Source of the DNA: Nocardia iowensis
GTDB lineage: Bacteria > Actinomycetota > Actinomycetes > Mycobacteriales > Mycobacteriaceae
Assembly: GCF_019222765.1 (NCBI RefSeq)
Contig: NZ_CP078145.1
Coordinates: 1,240,001-1,304,000 of the forward strand
Direction of reading: 5' to 3'
DNA: 64,000 bases
The notes beneath the pieces were generated by a model. The model was not told the DNA's origin. It saw only the letters and a list, made by a program, of their open reading frames with translations, and searched no databases. This document shows, in pieces, positions 8,385 to 16,175 of this stretch (positions are counted from its first letter, which is position 1; every line of letters starts with the position of its first letter). Both the position numbers and the translations under genes were made by a program.

Positions 8385-9761
8385 ATGGGACGTTTGTTCG
8401 GCACCGACGGAATCCGCGGGCTTGCCAACGAGTCATTGAGTCCGGAACTGGCGCTACGGGTTTCGGGTGCGGCCGCACAGATCTTGAGTAGTGGCAAGGA
8501 GCGTCCCCTCGCGGTCGTCGGCCGCGATCCGCGGGCCAGTGGCGAGATGCTCGAAGCCGCGGTGACCGCGGGGCTGACCGCGGCCGGGGTGAACGTGCTG
8601 CAGGTCGGCGTGCTGCCGACCCCCGCCGTCGCCTACCTCACCGGGCTCTACGACGCCTGCTTCGGCGTGATGATCTCCGCCTCGCATAATCCCATGCCGG
8701 ACAACGGCATCAAGATCTTCGCCGCGGGCGGGCACAAGCTCGACGACGCCATCGAAGACCGCATCGAGGCGCTGCTCGCGGAGGACGTGCCGCTGCGACC
8801 GACCGGTGCGGGTATCGGGCGGGTCGTCAACGCGTCCGGCGCGCGTGACCACGGGCTCGTCATTCCGGACCAGTACAGCGTCGCGGGCACCCATGAGCGA
8901 TACGTCGAGCACCTGGTGGAGGCCACCGGGCAGGATCTGTCCGGGCTGACCGTGGTGCTCGACTGCGCGCACGGCGCGGCCGCCGAGGTCGGTCCCGCCG
9001 CTTTCCGCGAAGCGGGTGCCACGGTAATCGCCATCAATGCCGAGCCGGACGGCCTCAACATCAATGATGGTTGCGGCTCAACACATTTGGATCAGGTGCA
9101 GCTGGCGGTGCGGGAGCACGGCGCCGATCTCGGCCTCGCCCTCGACGGCGACGCCGACCGGTGTCTCGCGGTCGACGCCGACGGCAAGATCGTCGACGGT
9201 GACGTCATCCTGGCGATCCTCGCCCTCGATCTGCACGAGGCGGGCGAGCTGGCGAAGAACACCGTGGTCGGCACCGTGATGAGCAACCTCGGCCTGCACA
9301 TCGCCATGCGCGAGGCCGGAATCGCGCTGCGCACCACCGCCGTCGGCGACCGCTACGTGCTGGAGGAAATTCGCCGCGGCGGCTTCACACTGGGTGGTGA
9401 ACAGTCCGGTCACGTCATCTTCCCGAAGTTCGGCACCACCGGCGACGGCATCCTGACCGGCTTGAAACTGATGGCTCGGATGTCGAGGACTCGGCGTACG
9501 CTCGCCGATCTGGGCGCGGTAATGCGCACCGTGCCACAGGTTTTGGTGAATGTGCCGGTCAGCGACAAAGCTTTGGTCGCCGCGGCGCCGGAGGTTCGCG
9601 ATGCCGTCCTGGAAGCCGAACGCATTCTCGGTGACTCTGGTCGAGTCCTGTTGCGCCCCAGCGGTACCGAACAGTTGGTCCGGGTGATGGTCGAGGCCAC
9701 CGATCCCGCTCAGGCGCGTCAGCTCGCCGACGATCTCGCCAAGCGCGTCGCCTCGGTCTGA
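8385..9761 (+). CDS. glmM: phosphoglucosamine mutase
   Basis: A 458-residue enzyme converting glucosamine-6-phosphate to glucosamine-1-phosphate, on the route to UDP-GlcNAc for peptidoglycan and lipid carriers. All four domains of the phosphohexomutase fold are visible: N-terminal GTDGIRG, active-site phosphoserine in SASHNP (Ser100), magnesium loop DGDADR (about residue 250), sugar loop GGEQSGH, and C-terminal phosphate loop [14 protein letters not shown]. The length is typical. The neighbourhood rplM-rpsI-glmM is conserved in actinobacteria, and glmS follows downstream at 16176, supplying its substrate. The 217 bases upstream hold no gene and probably its promoter. Confidence 0.97.
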   Translation: MGRLFGTDGIRGLANESLSPELALRVSGAAAQILSSGKERPLAVVGRDPRASGEMLEAAVTAGLTAAGVNVLQVGVLPTPAVAYLTGLYDACFGVMISASHNPMPDNGIKIFAAGGHKLDDAIEDRIEALLAEDVPLRPTGAGIGRVVNASGARDHGLVIPDQYSVAGTHERYVEHLVEATGQDLSGLTVVLDCAHGAAAEVGPAAFREAGATVIAINAEPDGLNINDGCGSTHLDQVQLAVREHGADLGLALDGDADRCLAVDADGKIVDGDVILAILALDLHEAGELAKNTVVGTVMSNLGLHIAMREAGIALRTTAVGDRYVLEEIRRGGFTLGGEQSGHVIFPKFGTTGDGILTGLKLMARMSRTRRTLADLGAVMRTVPQVLVNVPVSDKALVAAAPEVRDAVLEAERILGDSGRVLLRPSGTEQLVRVMVEATDPAQARQLADDLAKRVASV

Positions 9762-9813
9762 TCGGCGCCAGGCTGCCTGACTGTGGCCGACGCCGAGCAG
9801 GCCGTGCCGTTCG

Positions 9814-11469
9814 TCAGGTGGTTTCGGTGAGCTTGCCGAAATCCATCTGCCAGCGACGAGTGGCCTGGACGGTATCGAGCATGCGGCGGTCGTGGGTGAC
9901 CAGCAGCAGTGTGCCGGTGAAGGATTCGACGGCCTGCTCGAGTTGTTCGATGGCGGGCAGGTCGAGATGGTTGGTCGGCTCGTCCAGGACGAGCAGGTTG
10001 ACGCCGCGAGCCTGGAGCAGGGCGAGGGCGGCGCGGGTGCGTTCGCCGGGGGACAGGGTTTCGCAGGCGCGCAACGCATGTGAGCCGCGCAGTCCGAACT
10101 TGGCGAGCAGGGTGCGCACTTCGGCGTCCGGCCAGTCCGGCAGCTGCGCGCCGAAAGTATCAGCCAGCGAGGTGGTTCCACGAAACAAGCCGCGGGCCTG
10201 ATCGACCTCGCCGATCTCGACGCCGGAGCCGAGCATGGCGGTTCCGGTGTCCGGCGGCAGCTTTCCGAGCAGCAGCGCGAGCAGCGTCGATTTGCCAGAG
10301 CCGTTCGCGCCGGTCAACACGATCCGGTCGGCATAGTCGACCTGGACGGTGACCGGGCCGAGGGTGAAATCACCCCGCATGACAGTGGCATCGGACAATG
10401 TGGCCACTACCGATCCGCTGCGCGGCGCGGCACCGATGGTCATCCGCAGCTCCCACTCCTTGCGCGGCTCCTCGACCACGTCCAGGCGTTCGATGCGCCG
10501 TTGCGTCTGGCGGGCCTTGGCGGCCTGCTTCTCGGTGGATTCGGCACGCATCTTGCGGCCCGCCTTGTCCGAGTCGATCTTCTTCGGGTCACGCGCCTTG
10601 CGGCGGGCGTTGCGGACACCGTGTTCGAGCCAGTTGCGTTGCATCTGTGCCCGCGCCTCCAGGCCCGCCTTGGTGTCGGCGAACTCCTCGTAGGCCTCGC
10701 GCGCGTGCTGGCGGGCGATTTCGCGTTCCATCAGGTACGCCTCGTAGCCGCCGTCGTAGGTGCCGACCTGCTGCTGTGCCAGATCCAGCTCGACGATCCG
10801 ATTCACGGTGCGCGCCAGGAACTCTCGGTCGTGGCTGATCACCACCAGCGGTACCCGGATGCCGGTGACGAACTGCTCCAGCCGGGCCAGGCCGTCCAGG
10901 TCCAGATCGTTGGTCGGCTCGTCCAGCAGCAGGATGTCGAAGCGCGACAACAACACCGAGGCCAGCCCCGCCCGTGCCGCCTGGCCGCCGGACAGGCCGG
11001 TCATCGGGGTGTCGAGGCCGTTGGGCAGGCTGTCGATCAGGCCGAGATCAGCTGCCGTCTGTTCGGCGCGCTGGTCCAGGTCAGCGCCGCCTAGTGCTAA
11101 CCAGCGCTCCAGTGCTGGTGAATAGTCGTCATCGACGCCGTCTGCGAGACGCTCTGCCGCGGCATCCATTGCCGACTGAGCGGCGGCCACGCCTGTTCGG
11201 CGACCGAGGAATTGGAGTACCGTCTCGCCGGGCACCCGTTCGGGTTCCTGCGCCAGGTAGCCGATGGTGGAATCGGGCGGGCTCAGCGTGATGCTGCCGG
11301 TCGGTGTGCTTCGGTCGGCCAGCATGCGCAGCAGTGTCGACTTGCCCGCGCCGTTCGCGCCGACCAGGCCGATCACGTCACCCGGGGCAAGGGTGAGATC
11401 CAGGTCGGTGAACAGGGTGCGTTCGCCGTGGCCTGCGGACAGGCCGCGCGCATGCAGAGTAGTGCTCAC
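9814..11469 (-). CDS. ABC-F family ATPase
   Basis: A 551-residue soluble protein with two ABC ATPase domains and no membrane segment. The first has Walker A GANGAGKSTLL, signature LSGGQAARAG and LLLDEPTNDLD. The second has GANGSGKSTLL, LSPGERTRAAL and LVLDEPTNHLD. A charged linker (RKARDPKKIDSDKAGRK region) separates them, as in ABC-F translation factors. These proteins act on the ribosome (EttA-like) or protect it from antibiotics; the sequence most resembles the Rv1473 type, but resistance cannot be claimed from sequence. It is convergent with glmM. The chosen start, GTG 11469 (VSTTLHARGL), puts the first strand at the usual place; a start at 11508 would add 13 residues. Confidence 0.9.
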   Translation of the reverse strand: MSTTLHARGLSAGHGERTLFTDLDLTLAPGDVIGLVGANGAGKSTLLRMLADRSTPTGSITLSPPDSTIGYLAQEPERVPGETVLQFLGRRTGVAAAQSAMDAAAERLADGVDDDYSPALERWLALGGADLDQRAEQTAADLGLIDSLPNGLDTPMTGLSGGQAARAGLASVLLSRFDILLLDEPTNDLDLDGLARLEQFVTGIRVPLVVISHDREFLARTVNRIVELDLAQQQVGTYDGGYEAYLMEREIARQHAREAYEEFADTKAGLEARAQMQRNWLEHGVRNARRKARDPKKIDSDKAGRKMRAESTEKQAAKARQTQRRIERLDVVEEPRKEWELRMTIGAAPRSGSVVATLSDATVMRGDFTLGPVTVQVDYADRIVLTGANGSGKSTLLALLLGKLPPDTGTAMLGSGVEIGEVDQARGLFRGTTSLADTFGAQLPDWPDAEVRTLLAKFGLRGSHALRACETLSPGERTRAALALLQARGVNLLVLDEPTNHLDLPAIEQLEQAVESFTGTLLLVTHDRRMLDTVQATRRWQMDFGKLTETT

Positions 11470-11657
11470 TGTCCTAAGTGTGCCGTGTTCGGGCAGCGCA
11501 CCCCGCACCCGGTCGGCTCGGGCGATCGCTCTCGGGGTTGCACCCTGAGCTCGTGCCCGCGGAAATCAGGGTCGGGATCGGTCGCCGGAGCGATGCGCCG
11601 TCGGTCCCGGATCGGCAAAGTGGAGTTCGAAGAGATCACCACCAGAGAGGGAAGACC

Positions 11658-11849
11658 ATGACCGCACCCACCCGCCGTTTCGCCCGCTCCACGCACGACA
11701 AGTGGATCGCCGGAGTCTGTGGCGGCATCGCCGAATACCTCGGCTGGAACGCCAATGTCGTACGCCTGCTTTTCGTGGTTTCCTGCCTGCTGCCCGGCCC
11801 GCAGTTCATCCTGTACCTGGTGCTGTGGCTGCTCATGCCGAAGAAGTGA
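11658..11849 (+). CDS. PspC domain small membrane protein
   Basis: A 63-residue protein that is essentially one PspC domain: KWIAGVCGGIAEYLG, then WNANVVRLLFVVSCLLPGPQ and a hydrophobic stretch ending LWLLMPKK. PspC domains sense or transmit membrane stress. The start ATG 11658 has a strong AGAGAGGGAAG ribosome site upstream. It stands alone between the ABC-F gene and the accessory cluster. The two larger PspC proteins in this window (43681-45345 and 45514-46896) belong to a separate stress module. Confidence 0.85.
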   Translation: MTAPTRRFARSTHDKWIAGVCGGIAEYLGWNANVVRLLFVVSCLLPGPQFILYLVLWLLMPKK

Positions 11850-11955
11850 GGCCAAGGGGGCTGCGCAGGACACCTGAGGATGTCAGGATGGAGCGAAAGG
11901 GTTGTTCGCGCGTCCACCGCACGAACGGCACCACGAGTCCTGCTGAGGAGGAGTA

Positions 11956-12264
11956 ATGATCACCTCGGGCGAACTGCCGGGTCTGGATCTACCCGGTATC
12001 GACGCGTCCTCGTCACTGGACGGCCTGGGTGCGATCGAACTGCACCACCCCACCCAGGACATCGACGGTGACGGCACCCTCGACACGATCACCACCACCG
12101 GTGAAGACGCCATGCAGGTCTGGACCGACTACGACCACGACGGTCTCGCCGACCATGTGACGGTCGTCGAAAAAGACGGCGACTACGCCGCGTGGGAGTT
12201 CCACCGGCATCCGGATGGGACTTCGGAGTGGGTTCGCACCGATCACGGGAAGATCGGCAGATAG
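11956..12264 (+). CDS. small acidic protein with DxDxDG repeats (DUF6802-like)
   Basis: A 102-residue acidic protein with no membrane segment. It contains DIDGDGTLDTI and DYDHDGLADHV, two loops of the DxDxDG calcium-binding type, followed by a beta-rich tail ending in WVRTDHGKIG. This layout fits what I remember of DUF6802 proteins in Nocardia, but the family name is uncertain. The ribosome site GAGGAG sits 5 bases before ATG 11956. It opens a block of four same-strand genes (to 15130), and a similar DKDGDGTSDD loop occurs in the large protein at 12780, suggesting related function. Confidence 0.6.
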   Translation: MITSGELPGLDLPGIDASSSLDGLGAIELHHPTQDIDGDGTLDTITTTGEDAMQVWTDYDHDGLADHVTVVEKDGDYAAWEFHRHPDGTSEWVRTDHGKIGR

Positions 12265-12440
12265 ATCGCCCGGCAGGCCGGTTGTACCGGCCGGGCTCGC
12301 CCAGGGGATTTCGCCCGCGTACGGCCTCGGGCCGGATTCGATGGAACCGAACGTCATCGTGCCGCGTCGAAGGAAGTATGGGGACACCCGGCGCCGACCT
12401 GAGTCCGGGACATCGTACGAGGTAGGGTGGAGGCGATCGC

Positions 12441-12767
12441 GTGGCCGGATCCGAGTTGGTCGGCGTCGAGACCGGGGAGTTGGGGCGGCTCGCCAACGAA
12501 TTGAGCGCATCCGGGCAGGCGGTCCGGAACCGCGCAAAGGACGTGGCCGACAACATGTTCGGCCCCGCCGATGCGGGCGAGAACTACGCTGATCACGGCC
12601 GCAAGATTCAGACCGGGCTGGAGACGATCTATAAGTGGCTGGGGAACTGGTCGGAAGCGACGCTGGCGACCGGTGACGTGGTGGGGGCTTCGGTGGTGAA
12701 GTACTCGAACACCGATCAAGAGACGTCGTTCGATATCGCGAAGCTCGGCGATGGTAGTAAGGCATAA
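12441..12767 (+). CDS. ESX-like small protein (EspC/WXG100-type)
   Basis: A 108-residue mostly helical protein with two predicted amphipathic helices (about 8-35 and 50-80) joined around FGPADAGENYADHG, and WLGNW near the second helix. Its length, helical hairpin and position directly before a large WxG-containing gene (13 bases apart) fit the small secreted partners of type VII systems, such as the EspC/DUF2580 group. No signal peptide is present. No ESX core gene (EccC ATPase, mycosin) is in the window, so the apparatus would have to be elsewhere. The start is GTG 12441; the ribosome site is weak. Confidence 0.55.
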   Translation: MAGSELVGVETGELGRLANELSASGQAVRNRAKDVADNMFGPADAGENYADHGRKIQTGLETIYKWLGNWSEATLATGDVVGASVVKYSNTDQETSFDIAKLGDGSKA

Positions 12768-12779
12768 GGGGGAGCGGCG

Positions 12780-14633
12780 ATGACTTTCGATGTCCCCGCG
12801 GCTGCTTCGGTGCGAGAGTATTTGGATATCGGATCGCGGAGCCTGCTTTACTTCGAAAAGTTCGAGCCACGGTTCAAGCGGGCATTCGGTGCGGTCGCCG
12901 GGGTGTCGACCTATGAGCAGCTGCACAAGCGTTTCTACGAGCAGAACGGACTGAACGAGGACAAACTGCGCACTCTCGCCGCGAAGCTCCAGATTGTGCT
13001 GCAGGACGCGGGCACTCAGCTGGACGTGCAGCGCGGACAGGCGAAGGCGCTCTCGGGAGTTTGGCAAGGTGCGGCGGCCGAGGCGGCCACCACCATGGTG
13101 GCGCAGCAGGTCGACCGGGCGGGGGTGGATTGGAAAGCCGCGGGGGAGGCTTGGCGAGCGATTGCCGCGGCGGGGGACGGGTTGCGGTCCGCGGTGAAGA
13201 TCAAGGCCGAAGTGGTGCGCTACATCCTGGAGAACGGTGTAGCCGTCAAGATTGCCGAAAAGACGCCGGAAGACATCGATGACATCATTTCCGGCGCGAG
13301 TATCGCGGTCAGTAATGGTTGGCAAGACGATAGCTTGCTCAGCAAGCTCGGTCGGATCTTTCCGGATCTGACCGGCGGAGCCGACGCCTGGACCGCGAAC
13401 AATGTTCTGGGGATTCTGCCGGGATCGGATTATCAGCAGCATGTCCAGGCGCGTTGTCAGCATTGGCTGGACAACGTATTCAAGCCCGACTATCTCGCCA
13501 AAGTGCAGAAGTTCACCGAGGCGTGCGACCTGACCGATGGGGCGGTCAAGCAGGTCTACGAGCCGATCATCACTGCGCTGGGCCAGGTTTCGGTTGCGCC
13601 GTATCCGCGGCCGGCGGGGGTTCCGGTGCAGGAGCAGCCGAAGAACAACGGGACGCCGCAGGACGGTGAGGTGCCCGTGCAGCCTGGCGATCCGTCGACA
13701 CCTACGGCTCCGGCGGGCACTTCGCCGAGTTCGCCTACGGCACCGGCGACGCCCGCGACGCCTTCTGCACCGGCGCCTTCTGCTCCGGCAACGCCTTCCG
13801 CACCGGCGGCGCCCTCGACGCCCACCGCTCCGGCGGGCACTTCGCCGGCTACGCCGTCGACACCGGCTACTCCATCCACATCGACGCCCACCACGCCATC
13901 GCCGTCGACGCCGACCGTGCCGTCTACACCGACGGTCCCGACCGCGCCTGTGCCGAATACGTCGTCGTTGGAGGGCTTGCCCGCCCTGAGTCAGGTCGCG
14001 AATCAGCTGTCGCCGTTGGCCACCGGGATCGGCCAGGCGGTCGAGGCGGGGATCAGCTCGCTGACCGGGCTCATCAAGGATGGCGTCGACGATGCGATGA
14101 AGTTGGTCGAGGAAATCGTCGATCCGACGCAGGCCGACAAGGACGGCGACGGCACATCGGACGACCCGAAGGACGGCACGCCCGCGGCCGAATTCGACCT
14201 TGCCGGTAAGCATCTGAAATTCGAGATGGGACCGGACGGTCAGTTGACGCTGATGATGTCCGAAGGCGACGGGAAGCCGCAAGAGTTCAGCCTGCGACTG
14301 GACGAGAACGGGCTACCGGTGATCACCGCAAACGAGCCGAAGGACGACGCGACGCCTGCGGCACCCAGCGACGCTCCGAAACAACCTACGGACCCGGCGC
14401 CGACCGCACCGGAGAAGCAAGACCCGGCCGAAAGGCCCCGTGCCGCCGAGGAGAACACCGGCCAATCGGCCGGACCGACCGGTGCGCCGCCGAAGATGCG
14501 GCGCGAGGAAGATGGCGAGCACATGCCCAAACGCATGCCGGGCGAACAAAATCCGGACGCACCGTTCGACAGCGGTGCGGAATTGGCCGAAGCAGGTCCG
14601 CTGGGCGACCTGGCCGAGGCGGGCCCGCTGTGA
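12780..14633 (+). CDS. large WxG-containing Pro/Thr/Ala-rich protein, probable type VII cargo
   Basis: A 617-residue protein of no named function known to me. The first 280 residues are helical and contain SGVWQGAAAEAA, with the W-x-G turn at residues 95-97, the hallmark of ESX substrates. Residues about 285-400 are a Pro-Thr-Ala-Ser linker containing two copies of PTAPAGTSP. A helical amphipathic stretch (LSQVANQLSPLATGIGQAVE) follows, then an acidic calcium-type loop (DKDGDGTSDDPKDG), a beta-rich segment (FDLAGKHLKFEMGPDG) and a Pro/acidic tail that ends in a duplicated AEAGPLGDLAEAGPL. Signal peptide and membrane helix are absent. It is coupled to the small ESX-like gene upstream. The tail overlaps no neighbour, and a toxin domain is not evident. 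Confidence 0.55.
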   Translation: MTFDVPAAASVREYLDIGSRSLLYFEKFEPRFKRAFGAVAGVSTYEQLHKRFYEQNGLNEDKLRTLAAKLQIVLQDAGTQLDVQRGQAKALSGVWQGAAAEAATTMVAQQVDRAGVDWKAAGEAWRAIAAAGDGLRSAVKIKAEVVRYILENGVAVKIAEKTPEDIDDIISGASIAVSNGWQDDSLLSKLGRIFPDLTGGADAWTANNVLGILPGSDYQQHVQARCQHWLDNVFKPDYLAKVQKFTEACDLTDGAVKQVYEPIITALGQVSVAPYPRPAGVPVQEQPKNNGTPQDGEVPVQPGDPSTPTAPAGTSPSSPTAPATPATPSAPAPSAPATPSAPAAPSTPTAPAGTSPATPSTPATPSTSTPTTPSPSTPTVPSTPTVPTAPVPNTSSLEGLPALSQVANQLSPLATGIGQAVEAGISSLTGLIKDGVDDAMKLVEEIVDPTQADKDGDGTSDDPKDGTPAAEFDLAGKHLKFEMGPDGQLTLMMSEGDGKPQEFSLRLDENGLPVITANEPKDDATPAAPSDAPKQPTDPAPTAPEKQDPAERPRAAEENTGQSAGPTGAPPKMRREEDGEHMPKRMPGEQNPDAPFDSGAELAEAGPLGDLAEAGPL

Positions 14634-14782
14634 GCACGCCGCGGCGCTCGGGAGATAGTGGCCGAGCACTGCGGACGAGGCAGCGGTGGAATGAGCGCAG
14701 TTCGCGGTGGGGTGGAGCGGCGGGGTGCGGCCGCGGACTGATGTTCCAGCGCAGCACATGCGGATCGGAGAGAATCGACATC

Positions 14783-15130
14783 GTGAGTTACGCCGAGGAG
14801 ATCGAGCGCGCCGCGGAGGAATGCCGCCGCCGCTCGTCACTGCTGTTGGACGAACTCGAGCAGATCAACCGGAGAACCGCGGACACCAGCCGCGAACTCG
14901 CCGACCAGTCCGCCGCGGAGATGCGCGAGTTCTGGTCAACCCACGCCGCAGAACTCGAAAGGGCGCGTGCCGAGGCGGAAGAAAAAGAGCGCCTCGAAAC
15001 CGAAGCCCGCGAACAACGCGAAGCCATCGCCCGCTCGATAGCCGCCCGCAAAGCAAACCGCGACGTCCTCCCTATCGACCAGGAAGACGAAGAAGCCGCC
15101 TTCTACCAACGCGAAACCTGGCTGATCTAG
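14783..15130 (+). CDS. coiled-coil hypothetical protein
   Basis: A 115-residue, highly charged protein that is almost one continuous coiled coil (AEEIERAAEECRRRSSLLLD through EEKERLETEAREQREAIARS), with a short acidic end (DQEDEEAAFYQRETW). It has no membrane segment and no known motif. The start GTG 14783 follows GGAGAGA at 14767-14773. A GTG at 14630 overlapping the previous stop would add 51 residues of poor composition and is less likely. It closes the ESX-like cluster and could serve as a chaperone or partner, but that is only inference from position. Confidence 0.5.
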   Translation: MSYAEEIERAAEECRRRSSLLLDELEQINRRTADTSRELADQSAAEMREFWSTHAAELERARAEAEEKERLETEAREQREAIARSIAARKANRDVLPIDQEDEEAAFYQRETWLI

Positions 15131-15281
15131 CCGCCCGGCGGCTCTCGCGTCTAGACGGTCGGCCGTTGCGCAACCTCGCAGACGGGCTGTTCTACCCAGG
15201 GACCGGTCACTGTGCGCCGTCGTAGCGGGTCTGGGAGCAGGTCGGCGTGTCAGCGGGGTGGCGCTGGGCGGAGTTGCGTCG

Positions 15282-16139
15282 TTATCGGCGGAGCAGGCCT
15301 GCGAGCTGGCCGATCTTCAACTTTGGTGCCGGTGTCTCTTCCTTGGCTTCGGGATCGATGACCACCGTGTGTGGGATGTCTGCGGCCGGGTCGGCGAAGA
15401 GTCGGTAGGTCTTGTCGCCGGTCACGGTGGCGAGTAGGTAGCCGGCGAGCAGGGCGCGGGTGGTGCGGGCGGTCTTGGATTCGTGCTTGCCCGCGCCGAC
15501 GGCGGCAAGCACGCGGCGACCCTCGATGATGCCGTTGTGCGAGGCGCTGTCGATGGCGCGGAACACGCTCGGGCCGCCCCATGCGGTGGCGAGTGGGATG
15601 GCGTTGGAGCTGACGGAGGCGAGGTCGGTGGCGCCTGCCAGGATCAGCGCGGGCGTGTCGAGGTCGGGGGCGAGGGTTTCGGCGGACGGCGCGGTCGGTG
15701 CCGGGAACAGCGCTGCGACCGCGGCGACCTGCCGCTGGGTCGCGGCGATGACGGCGGCGCCCGCACCCATGCCGTGGCCGACCAGTGCGAGCCGGTCGGG
15801 GTGCACGCTGATCGCGCCGTCACCGAGGCGAACACCTGTGCAGATGTCCAAGGTGGTGAGCAGGTCGGTGGCCAGGCCGAGGTGTGACGGGATCGGGCCG
15901 CGCTCGGTGTCGGGTGCGGCGACCACGATGCCCCACGATGCGAGGTGCTCGAGTAGGCCGCGATAGTTGGCGGCGCCGGTCAGCCAGCCGTGCCCGAACG
16001 CGACGGCGGGCAGGTTGAGCCCCGATTCGGGCGTGAACACCACCCCCGGCTGGCCCGCGATCGCCAAATTGCCGCGCAGCACCCGATGGGGGCCGCGGCT
16101 GGTCAGGGTGCTCAGGAGCGATTTCACAGACGCCGACAC
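15282..16139 (-). CDS. alpha/beta-hydrolase fold protein with glycine at the nucleophile position
   Basis: A 285-residue protein of the dienelactone-hydrolase/chlorophyllase type: strand GVVFTPESG, oxyanion region AVAFGHGWLTGAANY, and nucleophile elbow LALVGHGMGAGAA. At the elbow the expected serine (GxSxG) is glycine, Gly123. A late Asp (LAGATDLAS) and His (DSASHNGIIEG) remain. It therefore probably lacks ordinary hydrolase activity, unless a different nucleophile is used. It diverges from glmS with a 36-base gap, so the two promoters must overlap. The start is GTG 16139; earlier GTG codons would run into the glmS leader. Confidence 0.75.
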   Translation of the reverse strand: MSASVKSLLSTLTSRGPHRVLRGNLAIAGQPGVVFTPESGLNLPAVAFGHGWLTGAANYRGLLEHLASWGIVVAAPDTERGPIPSHLGLATDLLTTLDICTGVRLGDGAISVHPDRLALVGHGMGAGAAVIAATQRQVAAVAALFPAPTAPSAETLAPDLDTPALILAGATDLASVSSNAIPLATAWGGPSVFRAIDSASHNGIIEGRRVLAAVGAGKHESKTARTTRALLAGYLLATVTGDKTYRLFADPAADIPHTVVIDPEAKEETPAPKLKIGQLAGLLRR

Positions 16140-16175
16140 GACGAGAACGTTATCCGATAAGTACTCTGGTGAGCC

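Noticed and set aside
9814..11469. Antibiotic resistance call for the ABC-F protein
   Set aside because: ABC-F resistance factors cannot be separated from housekeeping members by the motifs visible here.
13680..13960. Possible CRISPR or minisatellite in the Pro/Thr region
   Set aside because: The repeats are in frame codons for Pro, Thr, Ala and Ser in a protein linker, without regular spacers.
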